From contig NZ_AP025483.1 in assembly GCF_024347455.1 (NCBI RefSeq), positions 2,852,001 to 2,916,000 of the forward strand: DNA of 64,000 nucleotides, in the 5' to 3' direction. The notes beneath the pieces are model-generated. The model was given only the letters and a program-made list of their open reading frames with translations. It was not told the DNA's origin and did no database searches. Positions 61,481 through 64,000 of the stretch are shown piece by piece (position 1 is the stretch's first letter; each line of letters starts with the position of its first letter). The position numbers were made by a program, and so were the translations under genes. This stretch comes from Vibrio echinoideorum. Its GTDB lineage: Bacteria > Pseudomonadota > Gammaproteobacteria > Enterobacterales > Vibrionaceae.

Positions 61481-61560
61481 CAGATAGCTATTCTGACGTC
61501 AAGATAGCTATTCTAACGCTAAGATAGTTAATCCACCGCTAAAATAGTTAGTCCACAGCT
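61481..61560. repeat. 20-bp tandem repeat x4 running into the fkpB stop codon
   Basis: CAGATAGCTATTCTGACGTC, AAGATAGCTATTCTAACGCT, AAGATAGTTAATCCACCGCT and AAAATAGTTAGTCCACAGCT. The fourth copy (61541-61560) contains the end of fkpB (Ala-Val-Asp-stop on the minus strand). The third copy repeats that coding pattern (GCG GTG GAT TAA). Confidence 0.9.
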
Positions 61561-61979
61561 AAGATGTTGACGTCAAACGTAACGTCTTGGCCGGCTAGTG
61601 GGTGGTTAAAATCAACGGTCACTGAATCACCAGCAATCTCAGTGATAATACCAGGAATCTCCATACCATCAGGGCTTGAGAATGCCATGATAGTGCCAAC
61701 TTCCACTTCAGAATCACCAACAAATTTTGCACGATCCATATGATGGATGTGATCAGGGTTTGGCATACCAAAGGCATCTTGTGCTTTCAATTCAATCGAT
61801 TTTTCAGTGCCTGCCTCAAGCCCTATTAAGCATTGCTCAAAGTTCTCACTTAGGCTGCCATCACCCATGACGAACTTTGCAGGTTTGCCCATATTTTCCG
61901 TGCTATCGGCAACTGAACCATCCTGCATTTTAATCGTAAAATGTAGAGTTACTGCTGAATCATTTTTAATTGCTGCCAC
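61548..61979 (-). CDS. fkpB: FKBP-type peptidyl-prolyl isomerase FkpB (SlpA type)
   Basis: Cytoplasmic SlyD/SlpA-like prolyl isomerase with chaperone activity. I set the start at GTG 61979, read as MAAIKNDSAVTLHF, because AAGGA lies 9 bases upstream and homology begins here. The frame open to 62072 would add 31 residues, running into the lspA terminator hairpin. The 143-residue protein has the FKBP core (MQDGSVADSTENMGKPAKFVMGDG and the inserted-flap region DAFGMPNPDHIHHMDRAKF) and ends PLAGQDVTFDVNILAVD. The order lspA-fkpB-ispH is as in E. coli. Confidence 0.93.
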   Translation of the reverse strand: MAAIKNDSAVTLHFTIKMQDGSVADSTENMGKPAKFVMGDGSLSENFEQCLIGLEAGTEKSIELKAQDAFGMPNPDHIHHMDRAKFVGDSEVEVGTIMAFSSPDGMEIPGIITEIAGDSVTVDFNHPLAGQDVTFDVNILAVD

Positions 61980-62048
61980 GTTACTTTCCTTAGATTTCTT
62001 TATTATTTGAGGGGGCATTCTGTTTTGCTCCCTTATTAAGAGCAGCAT

Positions 62049-62084
62049 AAAAAAAAGCGCCGTCGGAATCAACCGACAGCGCTT
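62049..62084 (-). terminator. Terminator between lspA and fkpB
   Basis: Minus strand stem AAGCGCTGTCGG / CCGACGGCGCTT (one mismatch) then eight Ts. It separates lspA from fkpB, which in other species are often co-transcribed. Confidence 0.9.
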
Positions 62085-62115
62085 AGGGCTATTCTAATCT
62101 GTGAGTCATAGACTG

Positions 62116-62205
62116 ACTTTAAGGCCATCTATTTCAAAGTAGTTCACTTCAGAACTACTGACTTCAGGTCGACTAACTTCAGACCTCGTCACTTCAGAGT
62201 AAGCT
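62116..62205. repeat. 15-bp tandem repeat x6 downstream of lspA
   Basis: Six units at 62116, 62131, 62146, 62161, 62176 and 62191. Each starts with a conserved heptamer close to ACTTCAG (minus strand CTGAAGT) followed by 8 variable bases. The last unit reaches the lspA stop codon (62204-62206). Confidence 0.88.
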
Positions 62206-62704
62206 ATTTGCTTTCGTCTTTCTTACGAAAACCATCTAGGATGATCATCGCTGCACCAATACAGATTCCCATATCGGCTAAGTTAAACGCAGGCCAATGG
62301 TAAGTACCCCAGTAGAAATCTAAGTAATCGACAACAAAGCCGTGTACTACTCGGTCAAATACGTTACCGACAGCGCCACCAATAATGATCGCGTAAGCAA
62401 TGTTATTCCACTTCTCAGCTGCAGGTAACTTACTCATCCAGTAAGTCAGCATCCCCGTTACCGCAAAGGCGATACCAGTAAACAACCAACGCTGCCAACC
62501 ACTTTGGTCACTCAAGAAGCTAAATGCTGCGCCGTAGTTATGAACATACAAAAAGTTAAAGAATGGCAGCACCTCAATGCGATTTGCCCAGCCATAACCC
62601 ATGTTGTCCATGACGAAAAGTTTGATGCCGATATCTGCAACGAAAACCAGCAGAGCCAACCATAACCAACGCACGCCAGATTGTTTTAACGAAACTTCAC
62701 TCAT
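62204..62704 (-). CDS. lspA: Lipoprotein signal peptidase LspA
   Basis: Inner-membrane aspartyl protease (signal peptidase II) that removes the signal peptide from lipid-modified prolipoproteins. The 166 residues have four transmembrane segments. Conserved motifs are NYGAAFSFL, and [22 protein letters not shown] with the two catalytic Asp residues (GNVFDR and VVDYLDF). It lies 160 bases after ileS, with a hairpin between them. Confidence 0.97.
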   Translation of the reverse strand: MSEVSLKQSGVRWLWLALLVFVADIGIKLFVMDNMGYGWANRIEVLPFFNFLYVHNYGAAFSFLSDQSGWQRWLFTGIAFAVTGMLTYWMSKLPAAEKWNNIAYAIIIGGAVGNVFDRVVHGFVVDYLDFYWGTYHWPAFNLADMGICIGAAMIILDGFRKKDESK

Positions 62705-62798
62705 TTCTATTCCTAGTATTTACGAAGCCGGTACCCATTTAATCATCCTTGTTAAGGGAGGATGAGCACTCAACTCGATTAAACACATTTCCTATAAT

Positions 62799-62825
62799 TA
62801 AAAATAACCCCAGTTGATACTGGGG
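62799..62825 (-). terminator. Hairpin between ileS and lspA
   Basis: Minus strand CCCCAG-TATCAA-CTGGGG followed by TTATTTTT. A short stem, so termination may be partial. Confidence 0.7.
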
Positions 62826-62864
62826 CTATGATTTTTACAAAAAGTTCAGTCTTTCTCTGAGTCG

Positions 62865-64000
62865 TTATGCGAACTTACGCACTTCGCCTTCACCGTCGAT
62901 GTTCGACACACAACGACCACAAATTTTCTCGTGACCTTCAATTGTGCCTACATCTGGAGTGTGGTGCCAGCAACGGTCACACTTCTCAGCTTCAGTTGCT
63001 GCAACTTCAACGAATAGACCTGCAACGTCTGTCGCTTGAGCAACGTCAGATTTCTCGCTTAGTGGCTTAACAACAGCAGTTGATGTGATAAGTACGAAAC
63101 GTAGCTCATCTTCTAGCTTGTTGATTTTAGCCGCTAACGCGTCGTCAGCGTATAGAGTCACTTCAGCTTGCAGTCCGCCACCGATCGTTTTCTCTTTACG
63201 AGCATCTTCAAGAAGCTTGTTCACTGCGCCACGAACTGACTGGATTTCAGTCCAGAATTCGTTGCTTAGCTCTTCGTCATCAGCAAGACCAAATAGGCCT
63301 TCGAACCACTCGCCTGTGAATACAAACGTGTCGCGCTGCTCTCCAGTTGGTAAAGAGCTTGGCATCTCGTTCCAGATTTCATCTGCAGTGAACGACATGA
63401 TAGGCGCCATCCAACGAACGAGAGCTTCAACAATGTAGTAAAGCGCCGTTTGACAGCTACGTTGAGCATGGCTGCCCTGCTTCGCTGTGTACTGACGGTC
63501 TTTAATGACATCTAGGTAGAAAGAACCCATTTCGATAGAACAGAACTGCATTAGACGTTGAGTCACACCGTGAGTGTTGTACTCACCGTATGCTTTAACA
63601 ATCTCTTCTTGTGCAGCTTGAGCACGGCCAACAGCCCAGCGATCAAGTGCTACCATTTCTTCAGCAGGCACTAGGTCAGTTTCAGGATTGAAACCGTTCA
63701 AGTTCGCTAGGAAGAAACGAGCCGTGTTACGAATACGACGGTATGCATCAGCAGAACGCTTAAGGATCTCGTCAGAAACCGCAACTTCGTTAGTGTAATC
63801 CGTAGAAGCAACCCATAGACGTAGAATATCTGCGCCTAGCTTATTGGTTACATCTTTAGGAGCAACAACGTTACCGATAGATTTAGACATCTTACGGCCG
63901 TTACCGTCAACCACGAAACCGTGCGTTAGCACTTGCTTGTATGGTGCTTCGTCTTTCATCGCGATAGATGAAATCAAAGAAGACTGGAACCAGCCACGGT
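62865..64000 (-). CDS. ileS: Isoleucyl-tRNA synthetase, C-terminal part (5' end beyond window)
   Basis: Class I aminoacyl-tRNA synthetase charging tRNA-Ile. About 378 residues are visible, in an open frame that continues past the window edge ([13 protein letters not shown] is readable upstream of the internal Met at 63977). The KMSKS loop is [10 protein letters not shown], followed by the anticodon-binding domain (about 90-260 of the visible part). A C-terminal zinc ribbon, [24 protein letters not shown], has four cysteines. The family length is about 940 residues, so roughly 560 are outside. Confidence 0.97.
   Translation of the reverse strand, partial: RGWFQSSLISSIAMKDEAPYKQVLTHGFVVDGNGRKMSKSIGNVVAPKDVTNKLGADILRLWVASTDYTNEVAVSDEILKRSADAYRRIRNTARFFLANLNGFNPETDLVPAEEMVALDRWAVGRAQAAQEEIVKAYGEYNTHGVTQRLMQFCSIEMGSFYLDVIKDRQYTAKQGSHAQRSCQTALYYIVEALVRWMAPIMSFTADEIWNEMPSSLPTGEQRDTFVFTGEWFEGLFGLADDEELSNEFWTEIQSVRGAVNKLLEDARKEKTIGGGLQAEVTLYADDALAAKINKLEDELRFVLITSTAVVKPLSEKSDVAQATDVAGLFVEVAATEAEKCDRCWHHTPDVGTIEGHEKICGRCVSNIDGEGEVRKFA

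Noticed and set aside
61979..62072. Longer FkpB start
   Set aside because: Would add a hydrophobic 31-residue leader coming from a terminator hairpin; GTG 61979 has a good ribosome-binding site and matches the family N-terminus.
60334..62205. CRISPR array
   Set aside because: The repeats are 15-20 bp, contiguous without unique 30-bp spacers, degenerate, and no cas genes are present.

Overview
The window is an ordinary-looking stretch of the main chromosome of a gammaproteobacterium of the genus Vibrio. Evidence is gene content and order (phoU-pstBAC / ppk-ppx / pstS-phoR-phoB; bamD next to rluD-pgeF-clpB; raiA-pheL-pheA; aroF-tyrA; ileS-lspA-fkpB-ispH), Vibrio-type protein sequences and a 16S-tRNA-23S-5S-tRNA rRNA operon. 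Species is not determined. I see no prophage, integron, insertion sequence, CRISPR array or toxin-antitoxin module.

Layout. 1-4.1 kb: end of a 2-Cys peroxiredoxin, cutC, a LysR regulator and two small outer-membrane barrels. 4.1-16.7 kb: a compact phosphate locus with phoU-pstB-pstA-pstC (minus), ppk-ppx (plus) and phoB-phoR-pstS-like (minus), with Pho boxes in front of pstC and phoB. PstA and PstC are about twice the usual size. 16.8-21.1 kb: rdgC, trhP (yegQ) with a ferredoxin, an unrecognised 102-residue gene and mepA. 21.4-27.4 kb: a complete minus-strand rRNA operon with tandem promoters, boxA sites, tRNA-Ala in the spacer and distal tRNA-Asp and tRNA-Trp. 27.4-36.5 kb: clpB, pgeF, rluD, bamD, an MltF-like transglycosylase, raiA and pheA with a readable attenuator leader (pheL). 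36.8-48.2 kb: a GGDEF/EAL protein, yjjX, trpR, slt, ettA, a PilZ protein, an M23 peptidase and tyrA-aroF with TyrR boxes. 48.4-55.1 kb: peptidoglycan salvage (nagZ, a MurR/RpiR regulator, a sodium-solute symporter, a BadF-type kinase, anmK, murQ). 55.2-60.3 kb: a DUF2799 lipoprotein, a CstA-family transporter and a BtsS/BtsR-like LytS/LytTR pair. 60.4-64 kb: ispH, fkpB, lspA and the 3' part of ileS.

Themes. Several genes handle peptidoglycan (MltF, Slt, M23, MepA, NagZ, AnmK, MurQ). The salvage cluster lacks a PTS permease and carries a symporter plus a kinase instead, suggesting PTS-independent amino-sugar uptake. Phosphate sensing, uptake and polyphosphate metabolism sit together. Two aromatic amino-acid operons show classical regulation.

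Most interesting signals. (1) Upstream of the CstA-family gene, about twelve octamers resembling ACC(A/G)CTCA recur every 20-21 bp over some 235 bp, all in one orientation. This is the half-site and period I recall for E. coli BtsR, and a BtsR-like regulator is encoded just downstream. (2) Many intergenic gaps carry short tandem repeats with periods of 7, 14, 15, 17, 18 or 20 bp, each with its own sequence; several begin on the stop codon of the adjacent gene.
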